DNA of 16,342 nucleotides from Ganoderma boninense. Taxonomy: Eukaryota > Basidiomycota > Agaricomycetes > Polyporales > Polyporaceae. The notes beneath the pieces were generated by a model. It had not been told where the DNA came from. It did not search any database and worked only from the letters and a program-made list of their open reading frames with translations. The DNA is taken from the NCBI GenBank assembly GCA_002900995.3, contig PJEW03000055.1, positions 1 to 16,342 of the forward strand, given 5' to 3'. Made by a program: the position numbers and the translations under genes. Shown in pieces: positions 8,888 through 16,342 of the stretch. Numbering within the stretch: the stretch's first letter is position 1; each line of letters begins with the position of its first letter.

Positions 8888-10030
8888 CTCGTGGAAGGGT
8901 GCCGTCGCGGTCGTCGGCAGATACGCAGGGCGCATCCACGGCGTCGCGGCCCAATACGCCATCCACGCCTCCGGTGGATCTGACCGTGACGGGTTCGGCA
9001 GGCCTGGAGCGCCAGGACGAGTGCGTCCTCGAGCCGGGGATCGTCCGTGCCTGTCCCGAGCTCGGGGCCGGAATTGCTGGCTCTGCGAGGGCAGCGGCTG
9101 CTTCTTGCGGTGCGGGTCGCTCCAGCGGTGCTTCAGTTGGTGCAGGAACCCAAGCGCGTTCAAGGAGCTGTTGTGGTTGTATTGGTAGAGGAGGTCGCGT
9201 ACCCTGTGGTACGCGCCGCTTCCCGTGGACGTGGCCGACCTGACCAGTTCTTGGTACTGCTCGACGGTCATGGGCACGTAGTCGGCCCACAAGTCTGTGA
9301 GCCTCCTGTTGGAGGACTCGGGCCAGATGTTGTGCGTCGGCTGACGCACACCACCGGGGACTCGGGGTGGATCGAGCGCAGGGTTGTACGATGGCCCCAG
9401 CTCGTGGAGACGGGCAGCTGCCGTCTCCGCCGCCGTAGCCGGGGGACCATAGTAAAGCGGGGCCCTCGCAGCTCGCGGATCTTGGTAGGCCCTGCGGTCG
9501 CGCCGGTTGGCAGCCCGGATCTTCGCGTTGAAGCCCTTGTTCTTGCCCTTCTCCTCGTCGTAGGACTCGGTGAGGATGAGATCGTCATCCTCCCAGTTGT
9601 CGGGATCGTAGGCGACCTCTGGTCCCCCTACGACACGCGACGGTCCCGGCGACGAGCCCGACCGATGGTCCGAGGCTGGCGTGGGGCGCAACGCAGACGT
9701 CGACGATTGTCGGCTCATGGTGGGTTCCGACGTTGACGGAGTGGGTTGGTGCGACGACGAGGGCTGCGGGCGGTTCGATGGCGGTTGGAGCGAGCCCCCT
9801 CGGGACGAGTGGGGCTGGCTCGGAGCGTGGCGGTCGTCGAGTCGACGGCCGTGCGGCGAATAATGGCGGTCAGAGGTTCTTGGCCATCCGCTATCGCGGT
9901 GCGGGGACTGTGAGCGACGTCGCGGCCGTCGGTCACTGTTGCGGTCCGACTGCTCCTGCTGACGCTGGAGGTAGTCGATAGTGACCCATGCGTTGTGTAT
10001 GTCGTCGTTGAGGTCGTTGTTGGAAGTGAC

Positions 10031-10138
10031 CAACTGGTCAACCTCCTCACGAAGCGCGTTGCGTTCTTCGTGAATGCGGTCGCGTTTTTCGCGGATACGG
10101 TCTCGGTCTTCGCGGAGCTGGTCCCGCTCTTCGCGGAG
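10031..10138 (-). repeat. 21-bp tandem repeat encoding coiled-coil heptads
   Basis: Five imperfect 21-base units encode LREERDQ, LREDRDR, IREKRDR, IHEERNA and LREEVDQ in ORF2. Leu or Ile recurs every seventh residue with charged residues between, a regular coiled coil likely to oligomerise. The DNA-level similarity (CTCTTCGCGGA-like blocks on the plus strand) points to expansion by tandem duplication. Confidence 0.8.
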
Positions 10139-10811
10139 GCGGGTGGTGTCACGTTGAAGGTCGTCGATTGACCTTTGTAGGTCCTCCATCGACCTCCCTC
10201 CCCCTTCAGACAGCATATGCTGTCGAAAGAACTCATGCATGCGGACCTGACGGTCTCGCAGCGCTGAGGCGTTCGCATTAGCGAACGAGGCGTCCGACTG
10301 GACGGCTTGGCCTATGTGCTGGCCGTAGGCCGCGCAGACGGGGCACCCCTCGCCGTGGACCATGGCCATGAGGTCCTCATTGAGGCAGCGCCATTGGAGG
10401 GCCTGGCGCGACGGCATCAGCGGGGGTAGGCCAGGCGGCATCGCCACCTGGGGCATGGGGATCGATGGGATTTGGGGCGCCGATGGCGGCGGTTCCATAT
10501 GGACCGGGCGGCAAAAAGCCCATGGCGGGGCGCATGGGGCATGCTGGGGTGCGGGCGCGGGGGGCCTTGGTACTGTTGGGGATAGTAGCCCGGGGCCGCG
10601 TATTGCTGCCTGTACTGTGGCCGCCGGGGGGCCCTGGTGTTTGTTGCGGGAACGCCTGGGGCAACCTGTGGTGTTCCTGCGTTAGTCGGCACAACGGCGC
10701 CCGTGGCGCGGGGTGGTGCACCTGAGGGTTTTGCTGCTGTTGCTGTTGCGCCGCGTCATAATCGACGGGCATGGCAGCGTCGCGCGGGGGTTGCTGTTGC
10801 TGGGGGTGCAT

Positions 10812-10961
10812 TGTGGTGGGAAGAGGAGGGACGAGGATGGCGAGAGATGAGATGCGGCGAGGCGAGTTGGTGAGCGCGTGGTGGCGGGGAGCTCGAAAGT
10901 CCGCGGCGGCCAATGTGGAATGTTATTGGGGGCCGCGTCGCGATCACGTGACGTTCACGTG
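10812..10961 (-). promoter_or_regulatory. Promoter-like leader between pol and ORF2
   Basis: The 143-base gap between the pol stop (10955) and the ORF2 start (10811) contains two CACGTG boxes (10956-10961, overlapping the pol stop, and 10945-10950). It also has a CCAAT box on the coding strand (10929-10925), an inverted CCAAT (10914-10910) and a pyrimidine-rich run ending just before ATG. This resembles a fungal promoter and leader. Independent transcription is inference. Confidence 0.4.
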
Positions 10962-11672
10962 TTCGAGCTCTCGGGGTCCTTAGGCAAGGACTGCCAGTGC
11001 TTGACTCCGCGGAGTGCCAAGTACTCGTCGAGTGCAGACAGCTTGCTGCACTCGGAGTACGACTCCCAGCTCTCATCGTCGTGGGTCCATCGGACCCGCA
11101 ACTCGAGCTTGCTGCCCACCCAATGGTGGGCAGTTATTTCCTCAACGTACCACTCCTGCTCCTCTGGAGCACCAACGTCGTAGTACGCCCGCGAATCGCG
11201 GTGCGGGAACAGAACGTCATCGTTCGGTTCGTGGTGTCGCAGCAGCGACACATGGAACGTCGGGTTGATTTTACGTTTCCGTAAATCTTCCGGCAGTTCC
11301 AGCGTATAGGTTGAGGTCTCGGGATGCGCGACCTCAACCTTGTACGGCCCAATAAATTTTGGGATTAGCTTGCGTGCGCGACCTTTCGGAAATGAAAGGT
11401 TCTGCGTGGAGAGGAACACGAGGGTTCCCTCCTGGATATCCGGCTCGTCCTGCCGACGCTGATTGGCATAGTGCGTCTGGTTGACGCGCGCCGTGAGGAT
11501 CACATCGTGCGCGATCATCAGATTATTGCGCGCGCGTTCAGCAAACGCGCGCACTCCTTCGAACTGGGTATCCGTCCGGATACCCGCCATCGTGCGGGGC
11601 AGGTACCCGTAGTTCAGCTCGAACGGGGCGAACCCCGTGGTGGCGCTGACCGAGGAGTTCAATGCGAACTCG
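10955..11672 (-). pseudogene. Integrase C-terminus with GPY motif and chromodomain
   Basis: This is the 3' end of pol, in a different frame from the upstream integrase because of a one-base change near 11672. It starts with the typical post-catalytic segment (ALNSSVSATTGFAPFELNYG). Further on are the GPY/F module (IPKFIGPYKV, about residue 111 counting from 11695), KINPTFHVSLLRHH, and a chromodomain (about residues 181-230: WYVEEITAHHW, LRVRW, LDEYLALRG). Chromodomains on such integrases direct insertion to chromatin carrying histone methyl marks (family knowledge). The expected aromatic positions are largely present. The stop is at 10955-10957. Confidence 0.85.
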
Positions 11673-13684
11673 GTGATGGGATCTTCTCGATCCAATCCAG
11701 CTGGTCGGGGTCGACCACTGATCGCAAGACCTGGTTGATTGAGCGGATCGTCCGTTCGGACGTCCCGTCAGTCTGCGGGTGGAACGCGGTCGACATGAGG
11801 AGGCGTGCTCCCATCATCCGATGGAGCTCACGCCAGAATGCCGACGTGAATTTGGGGTCTCGATCGGAGACGATTGATTGGGGGAGACCGTGCAGCCGCA
11901 CAATCTCCTTCAGGAAAATAGCAGCCAAGTCTGCCGCCGTGTCGGTGGTGCGGATGGGGATCAAGTGCACCATGGAGGTGAGGCGGCAAACGATTACCCA
12001 CAGGTAGTCGTATCCATTCGACCGCGGAAACGGGCCGACAAAGTCCATCGATATGGCCACCCACGGGATGAGCGGAGTGGGTAGTTTGTGGAGCAATCCT
12101 GCAATCAGATGATTGCGGGGTTTGCTTGCCTGACATTTCTGACAGGACAGGCAGAACTTCTCGATGTCTCGGCCCATTTTGGACCACCAGAACCAACGTC
12201 GAGCGTACTCGGACGTCTTCTGCGCGCTGAAATGACCAACGGTCATGTGTGCAAGGTCGATAGCGACCTGCGTGAGGGTCCGCTTGCCTACCGTGCCAGT
12301 AGGCAAGCACAGTACGGACTCCTGCTGACGGTTCGTCGTATACAGGAGTCCGTCGCGCAGTGAGAATGCCTTATGCGCCGCGGGGTTCTCGAGAATCCGC
12401 CTATAGAACGGATCCTTGGCGTAGTGCGTCCGCACTGCCGTCATGAATCCGTCCACGGTCTCGACCTTCGTCTGAAGGGATGGTCCACTGGCCATTGATT
12501 GGCCCACGGTGGGGTTGTCGATCTCGACAACCGAGGGCGTAGTTGCAGTCGGCTCGGGTGGGGGCGCGCGACTGGCCGTCGCGACGTCCTGAGTGACTGC
12601 CTGCGCCATTTCTTCAGCCTCGACCGTACGTGGTTCTACACGCATCTTCAACTGGCGCTGACGCTCCCGTTCTTGAGGTTCCAGCCCTGCTGGGTTTTGC
12701 CGGGTGACGCGCCCTGCGCGCAGCTCTTCAACGCGCGACTGGGGCAAATGGTCCCAGTCGGGGTCGAGGCGGACGTCAGTGTTGACGTATTCGTGCGTCG
12801 GATGAAATTCATCCGCATTGTCGTTCTTGAAGTAGCGGGATAGACAGTCCGCTACCTTGTTGTCTTTTCCGGGGACGTGGCAGATGGTATAGTCGAACCT
12901 CGACATATAGTCGAGCCACCGTACACGCCGAGGGCTCAGGTTCGAGCTCTTCTTGAAGAACTCGAGGGACTTGTGGTCGGTTACGACCGTGAACTTGAGT
13001 CCCATGAGTTTGTCTTCCCACTTCATGAGGCCCTCGAGGATCGCGAGGGCTTCCTGCTCGTAGGTCGGATACGACCGTTGAGCACTGGAGAATTTCCTGG
13101 AGAGGAAACCTGCGGGTCAACACGACTCCCAGTCTGGCCCTTGGCCATACACCGCGCCGACGCCGTGTATCGAGGCGTCGCATATGAGCCAGATTGGCTC
13201 GTCGCTCTTCGGGTCGATGGGCTTGAGGATCGGCGCGCGGCACGCCATGGCCTTGATCCTGTCGAGGCAAGTCTGGTGGAGTGGCCTCCAGACGAAAGCA
13301 CGCTCATTGCGTGACATTTCCGTCAAAGTGACGAGAATGCCGACACGTCGGCTTTGAATGAACGGTGCCAGGTAGTTTACCAGGCCGATGAATCGCTGTA
13401 CCCTGAGGTACGACCGCGGGGTCCGCCAGTCGCGGATCCTTGCCATCTTGTCTGCGTCAGCGTGGAGTCCACGCTCATCGACGATATGGCCGAGGCAATC
13501 CATGCGTTCTGAGTACAGATCGCACTTGTTCCGGCTCAGGTAGAGCCGTGCCTCGCGAAGCTTGTCAAATACTAGCTTCAGATGCTTCTCGTGGTCCTCG
13601 ATTGAGTCTGAGAACACGAAAATATCGTCGAGATAGACATGGACGAATCGTCCAATGAAATCCCGGAACAAGGTTGTCATCAAC
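11673..13684 (-). pseudogene. Reverse transcriptase palm, RNase H and integrase core
   Basis: One continuous frame covers about 2 kb, broken once by an in-frame TGA at 13119-13117. The RT palm has the catalytic YLDD (VHVYLDDIFVFSD) followed by YLSRNKCDL. RNase H shows ICDAS and, past the stop, VVTDHKSLEFF and DNKVADCLSRY. The integrase zinc module is H-x4-H with C-x2-C (HMTVGH; CLSCQKC; residues 260, 265, 295 and 298 counted from 13026). The catalytic triad is D328 (ISMDF), D388 (VSDRD) and E424 (TSERT), with the canonical 35-residue D-E gap. All key residues are present, so the copy looks recently inactivated. The TGA is what CGA would become by a C-to-T change at a CpG. Confidence 0.88.
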
Positions 13685-14474
13685 CTTGGAAGGTGGCGGG
13701 TGCGTTGCAATCGCCTTGCTGCATAACCATGCTGAAGAACGTGCCGAACGGCGTCCGAAAACGCGGTCTTGGAGATGTCATCGAGCTCGATGCGAATCTG
13801 CTCGACGCGTCGGACAGGTCGATCTTCGACCTGTACTTTGCCTGTGCCACATCCATGCGGATCTGGTCTTGGTCAGGCAGAGGCGTGACGTCCTTGACGG
13901 TGTTGTCATTTACGCTGTCGGGCATCTACTACGGTTCGTAGTTTGCCGTTCTTCTTGCGCACACAAAGGATGGGTGCGCCCTGCGTTTGCAGTGCCTTCT
14001 TTCCACCATTTGGCCCTTCACATAACGGTTGATTTTTCCAGGAGGTCAGCTTTGACCTCCTGAGGTACTCGCGGCAGGTGGTACTTGTACTTCTTATCGG
14101 GATCGATAAGAGGAATACGATGATTCACTTCTCGCCATGGCGGAGGCCATCGGTGGAGGGGCCGCATGATGTCTTCGCATTCCTTGTACCACTTGTCGCG
14201 GAGCTTGGAGACTCTCTCCTTTTTCACTGCCCGGCTCGGGCGGTTCCTCGTGCGTTGCACGGATAGCCTCGTCTTCGAGGAAATCTTTGACTATGGCCAC
14301 GAACAATTTGTTCAGGCCTAGGGGGTCTGGTAGACCCATGTTGTCCAACCGAGTCTGGTTGGATGAGTGGCGAGTTGGAACGAACCGTTCCGCTAATCTT
14401 GGGACGGGTGTGTCGGCCTTTCGGCCTTGGTGTCGTTCAGTCCGTAGTGAACTTGCAGTGGTTGATGGCCCCAC
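13685..14474 (-). pseudogene. Reverse transcriptase N-terminal part, multiply frameshifted
   Basis: The RT fingers and linker are readable only by changing frames. Frame from 14474 gives LGLNKLFVAIVKDFLEDEA. Frame from 14260 gives ERVSKLRDKWYKECEDIMRP, then PPPWREVNHRIPLID, a typical basidiomycete gypsy RT lead-in. The stretch 14018-13930 changes frame several times. Frame from 13925 gives NDNTVKDVTPLPDQDQIRMD and KYRSKIDLSDA, then, after a compensated out-of-frame patch, FSMVMQQGDCNAPATFQ. A last one-base change near 13686 leads into the palm. Small indels are much denser here than in the rest of pol. Confidence 0.8.
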
Positions 14475-14617
14475 TGTCCGTGTGGACAGTGGCTTAACTG
14501 CTGAAGCTGCTCGAGAAACGGTTTTAACTCCTGTGTTCCCTCCCCTCCGGACGACACTGTTGTCTGCGCATAGCGGGAGTGGGGAGGTTCCACCGCGGTA
14601 CTACCCGCTGCGAACCT

Positions 14618-15418
14618 CTAACGCTTCCCGACTGCCTGCTCGGCAGTCTCGCGGAGTCGTGCAACGATTCGTTGCTTCCGCGCCTCTCCTCGTGTCTTCT
14701 GGATCTCCGCGTCCTCGACGGCGGAGTATACACCAACATTTACACCGTCAATGGTGACGGTGCATGTCTTGAAATTCAAGACCACGTTGTGCTTCTTGAG
14801 GAAGGGCGTTCCCAGGATGACGTCGTAGCGGTCGATATCGACCACGTCGAAATAGCAGGGCTCGTTGACCGGCCCGAGCCTCAACTTCGCGCGCGCTCCA
14901 TGGTTGATGCGAGTGCGGCTACCCTTGGTACCCAGTTGAAGGCTCATCTGGTCGCGCAGGTCGATTCGATCTGCTTTCGAGACGTATGCCTGGCCGGGCG
15001 AGATCGCCACCATGGTGCACCCAGTGTCGATCAGGGTGTACGACGGTACGCCGTTGACAATGGCCTCGACGCAAATTGGCTGTTGTAATTCTGGGTCGCG
15101 GACCGGTTGGTCCTTGTCCGCGGTAAGGCGGCGTATACGCGAGTCGTATAGCCAAGCGTTCTTCAGCGATTTTGCGGGTTCAACGGTCGCGTCCAGTTGG
15201 AACGACTGCAGAATTCTCTGCGCATCAAAAGTGATGCTGGTCAGCACCTGTTCGTTGTCGTCGTCCGGGTGGGAATACGTCGGTTCGACGTGCATTGCGT
15301 AGTACTGTTCCCCATCCTCTTCATCGTCATCCCAGACGGCGTCGTCTGGGGAATCGTAATGGATGGGGTAGTCGTCCTCGTAATCGGACCAGCAGCTGCT
15401 GTAATAATGATACATCAT
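14618..15418 (-). CDS. Retropepsin-like aspartic protease ORF
   Basis: This 266-codon ORF has an acidic N-terminus (MMYHYYSSCWSDYEDD and many Asp/Glu to residue 56) and then an aspartic protease domain. The catalytic motif is LIDTGCT (Asp131). It is followed by a flap-like and hydrophobic region (RLGPVNEPCYFDVVDIDRYD) and VILGTPFLKKHNVVLNF, the usual C-terminal retropepsin signature. In Ty3/gypsy elements the enzyme matures the polyprotein. No zinc knuckle or gag sequence precedes it: an in-frame TGA lies about 35 bases upstream of ATG 15418. The frame closes at TAG (14618), and bases 14475-14617 separate it from the first RT fragment. Confidence 0.8.
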   Translation of the reverse strand: MMYHYYSSCWSDYEDDYPIHYDSPDDAVWDDDEEDGEQYYAMHVEPTYSHPDDDNEQVLTSITFDAQRILQSFQLDATVEPAKSLKNAWLYDSRIRRLTADKDQPVRDPELQQPICVEAIVNGVPSYTLIDTGCTMVAISPGQAYVSKADRIDLRDQMSLQLGTKGSRTRINHGARAKLRLGPVNEPCYFDVVDIDRYDVILGTPFLKKHNVVLNFKTCTVTIDGVNVGVYSAVEDAEIQKTRGEARKQRIVARLRETAEQAVGKR

Positions 15419-15478
15419 GTTACGGCTATAACCCAGGGCCCTTTTACATCATTTTACGGCTGGGTTTCTGATGTATCA
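15408..15478. repeat. Nested hairpin at the protease start codon
   Basis: Outer arms TGATACATCA (15408-15417) and TGATGTATCA (15469-15478) are perfectly complementary. Inside them AACCCAG (15430-15436) pairs with CTGGGTT (15460-15466). TTACGGCT also occurs twice as a direct repeat (15420-15427 and 15454-15461). The start codon of the protease ORF (15418-15416) lies in the outer arm. Confidence 0.65.
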
Positions 15479-16125
15479 CAACGTTCCGGGGCTATCCCCG
15501 TGCTGCCCCGCACACGCGTATCTGAGCTCCGGACAGGCTTCTCGGCAGCCTTCCTAAAGCAGCTCGGCACGCTTTCCATTGCTACGAGTGCTTTCCCGAG
15601 GCCGCGCGATCAGCCGCGCTGCACTCCTCCCCGTATAGTTTCCTATTTGGGACGGCAGGACGAGAACGAGAGGCGGCGACGAGAACGAGAGGCGCGCGCC
15701 GGGCGCGCAAGCATGCGCAACCCCCCGCGGGGAGCATGTTCACAAGTACAGTACATTCTAGCTGTACATTCTGTGCTGTGCTGCACGAGATAACAATTAA
15801 AAGGTCTATTATTATACTGAGCAGTAGGACGGTACAGGGATGGCTAAGCAGATACATGACAGGAGGGCGGTGACGGTGACGATGAGGGAGGATAGGGGAA
15901 ACGAGACAAAGGTACGATGCAGCGCTGCTGCCGCGTGCCTAGCGCGGGGTACAAATAAGATGACCGCAGCCAGCGCGAGATAGAAAGTACGCGTCCGGGG
16001 TCTAGATGATGGGAGCGAGGATGGGGTTGATGGTGGCTGAAGAGACTTGACGAAAGCGAGAGCAGGAGGGCTTTGATCCGCGAGCGCCAGCACGTTAGGG
16101 AGAGAAGGAGTTGGAACGTTGGTGA
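15479..16125. other. Non-coding gap between element and right-edge gene
   Basis: No gene is supported here. It contains a 17-base tandem pair GACGAGAACGAGAGGCG (15659-15675 and 15678-15694), a GC-rich palindrome (GGCGCGCGCC, 15691-15700) and a duplicated GTACATTCT around 15751-15772. It presumably includes the truncated 5' side of the retroelement and the 3' flank of the gene ending at 16126. A candidate LTR-like start, TGTTATCTCG on the minus strand at 15795, does not resemble the 3' LTR and is not called. The minus-strand frame 16093-15812 is hydrophobic but lies downstream of a well-supported stop. Confidence 0.5.
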
Positions 16126-16342
16126 TCAGCGGCGGCGACGCTTTGTAGGTTGAGAGGAGTCCTCGCTATCCGCAAGGCTATGCTTCCTAATCCGACATAT
16201 AAGCTAATGTCGAAAACGTGAACTGTATGAATACGCACCGCTCGTTGACTGCCCAGGCAGCCATCTCGCGAACCACCCATGCCACATCCTTCGCAGCGAG
16301 ACTCCAATCCTTGTGAGCAGTTGCGTCGTAGTCAGCGCGCGC
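16126..16342 (-). CDS. C-terminal end of an unidentified host protein (cut by window edge)
   Basis: These are the last two exons of a minus-strand gene. The penultimate exon runs from beyond 16342 to 16239, intron 16238-16187 (52 nt, donor GTGCGT, acceptor ATTAG), last exon 16186-16126 ending in TGA. The splice is phase 2 and the frame stays open through both exons. The exon encodes a helical-looking segment (HKDWSLAAKDVAWVVREM), and the protein ends in a Ser/Asp-rich stretch followed by TKRRRR, a likely nuclear localisation signal (inference). I do not recognise the family from 53 residues. Confidence 0.6.

Larger units (their letters stand above)
7415..10811 (-). pseudogene. ORF2: post-pol coiled-coil protein of the retroelement, interrupted
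   Basis: This long ORF lies after pol, in the env-like position. The likely start is ATG 10811 (MHPQQQQ). The reading shifts frame twice near the N-terminus, around 10715 (CACCCCGCG) and 10560 (a run of six C), and is open from 10498 to 8882. The 687-bp insertion follows, and the same frame resumes at 8188 and runs to the stop at 7415. Counting from 10498, the rejoined frame is 796 codons. Visible regions: Pro/Gln-rich N-terminus with polyQ; HGEGCPVC near residues 48-55; coiled coil about 103-182 with L/I heptads; an Arg/Ser/Pro linker; an acidic NWEDDDLI patch; a folded-looking part (NSSLNALGFLHQLKHRW); a C-terminal domain containing IFDIAGWLAQCGLTEESIEL; and a Pro/Ser/Ala-rich acidic tail. 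I see no signal peptide or transmembrane helix, so it is not an obvious envelope. It could be a displaced gag-like protein or an accessory protein. Confidence 0.7.
6823..15418 (-). mobile_element. Ty3/gypsy chromodomain retrotransposon, degenerate, 5' end not found
   Basis: In minus-strand order the element contains retropepsin, reverse transcriptase, RNase H, integrase, GPY motif, chromodomain, a second long ORF, a polypurine tract and the 3' LTR. This PR-RT-RH-INT order and the chromodomain place it in the Ty3/gypsy (Metaviridae) chromovirus-like group. No second copy of the LTR occurs to the right in the window, and the right boundary given is just the start of the protease ORF. Pol is broken by several frameshifts and one nonsense codon, so this copy is not autonomous as read. 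ORF2 is interrupted by a nested insertion at 8195-8881. The 5-bp left flank of the LTR is ACAGT; a matching right flank could not be placed. Confidence 0.85.

Noticed and set aside
8947..9736. Long plus-strand ORFs antisense to ORF2 (for example 9047-9736)
   Set aside because: They mirror the GC-rich ORF2 codons in reverse and show no domain of their own.
15466..15795. Possible 5' LTR beginning TGTTATCTCG on the minus strand
   Set aside because: Similar length to the 3' LTR but no sequence resemblance, no clear CA end and no primer-binding site after it.
15812..16093. Hydrophobic minus-strand ORF that could extend the right-edge gene
   Set aside because: Splicing at 16238-16187 leads in frame to a natural basic C-terminus and TGA at 16126; the hydrophobic frame would need a different phase.

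Overview
The window looks like nuclear DNA of a basidiomycete fungus, probably an agaricomycete. The support is GC-rich coding sequence, many short introns (about 50-90 nt) with GTRNGT donors and CAG/TAG acceptors, a fungal BTB protein, a multi-exon seven-helix membrane protein of a type common in basidiomycetes, and a chromodomain Ty3/gypsy retrotransposon. No database search was possible, so family names rest on motif recognition.

Left part (1-6613), host genes. A BTB/POZ gene runs off the left edge on the minus strand (start codon at 427). After a 1.3 kb divergent intergenic stretch, an eight-exon seven-transmembrane gene runs on the plus strand (1717-3400). A two-exon orphan gene with an acidic middle follows (4173-4909, plus). 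A three-exon orphan gene lies on the minus strand (6613-5868).

Centre and right (6823-15418), one Ty3/gypsy element on the minus strand, truncated or rearranged at its 5' end. In transcription order it holds a retropepsin ORF, a frameshifted reverse transcriptase N-terminus, RT palm/RNase H/integrase, the integrase C-terminus with GPY motif and chromodomain, then a long second ORF, a polypurine tract and a 322-bp 3' LTR. The second ORF (ORF2) sits in the env position, after pol. It encodes a Pro/Gln-rich segment, a CPVC motif, a strong heptad coiled coil, a basic linker and a C-terminal domain. No gag-like ORF or 5' LTR was found upstream of the protease.

ORF2 is interrupted by a 687-bp element (8195-8881) with 16-bp perfect terminal inverted repeats and a 6-bp target duplication (GTTGAC). 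Removing it and one duplication copy rejoins ORF2 in frame. The inserted element carries two tRNA-like modules in opposite orientation, each with Pol III A-box and B-box sequences, around a central palindrome and microsatellite.

Right edge. After about 650 bp of non-coding sequence, the last two exons of a minus-strand host gene run off the window (16126 to beyond 16342).

The main points of interest are the post-pol coiled-coil ORF with its own promoter-like leader, the nested tRNA-bearing TIR element, the absence of a gag ORF, and the LTR lying about 210 bp upstream of a same-strand host gene.
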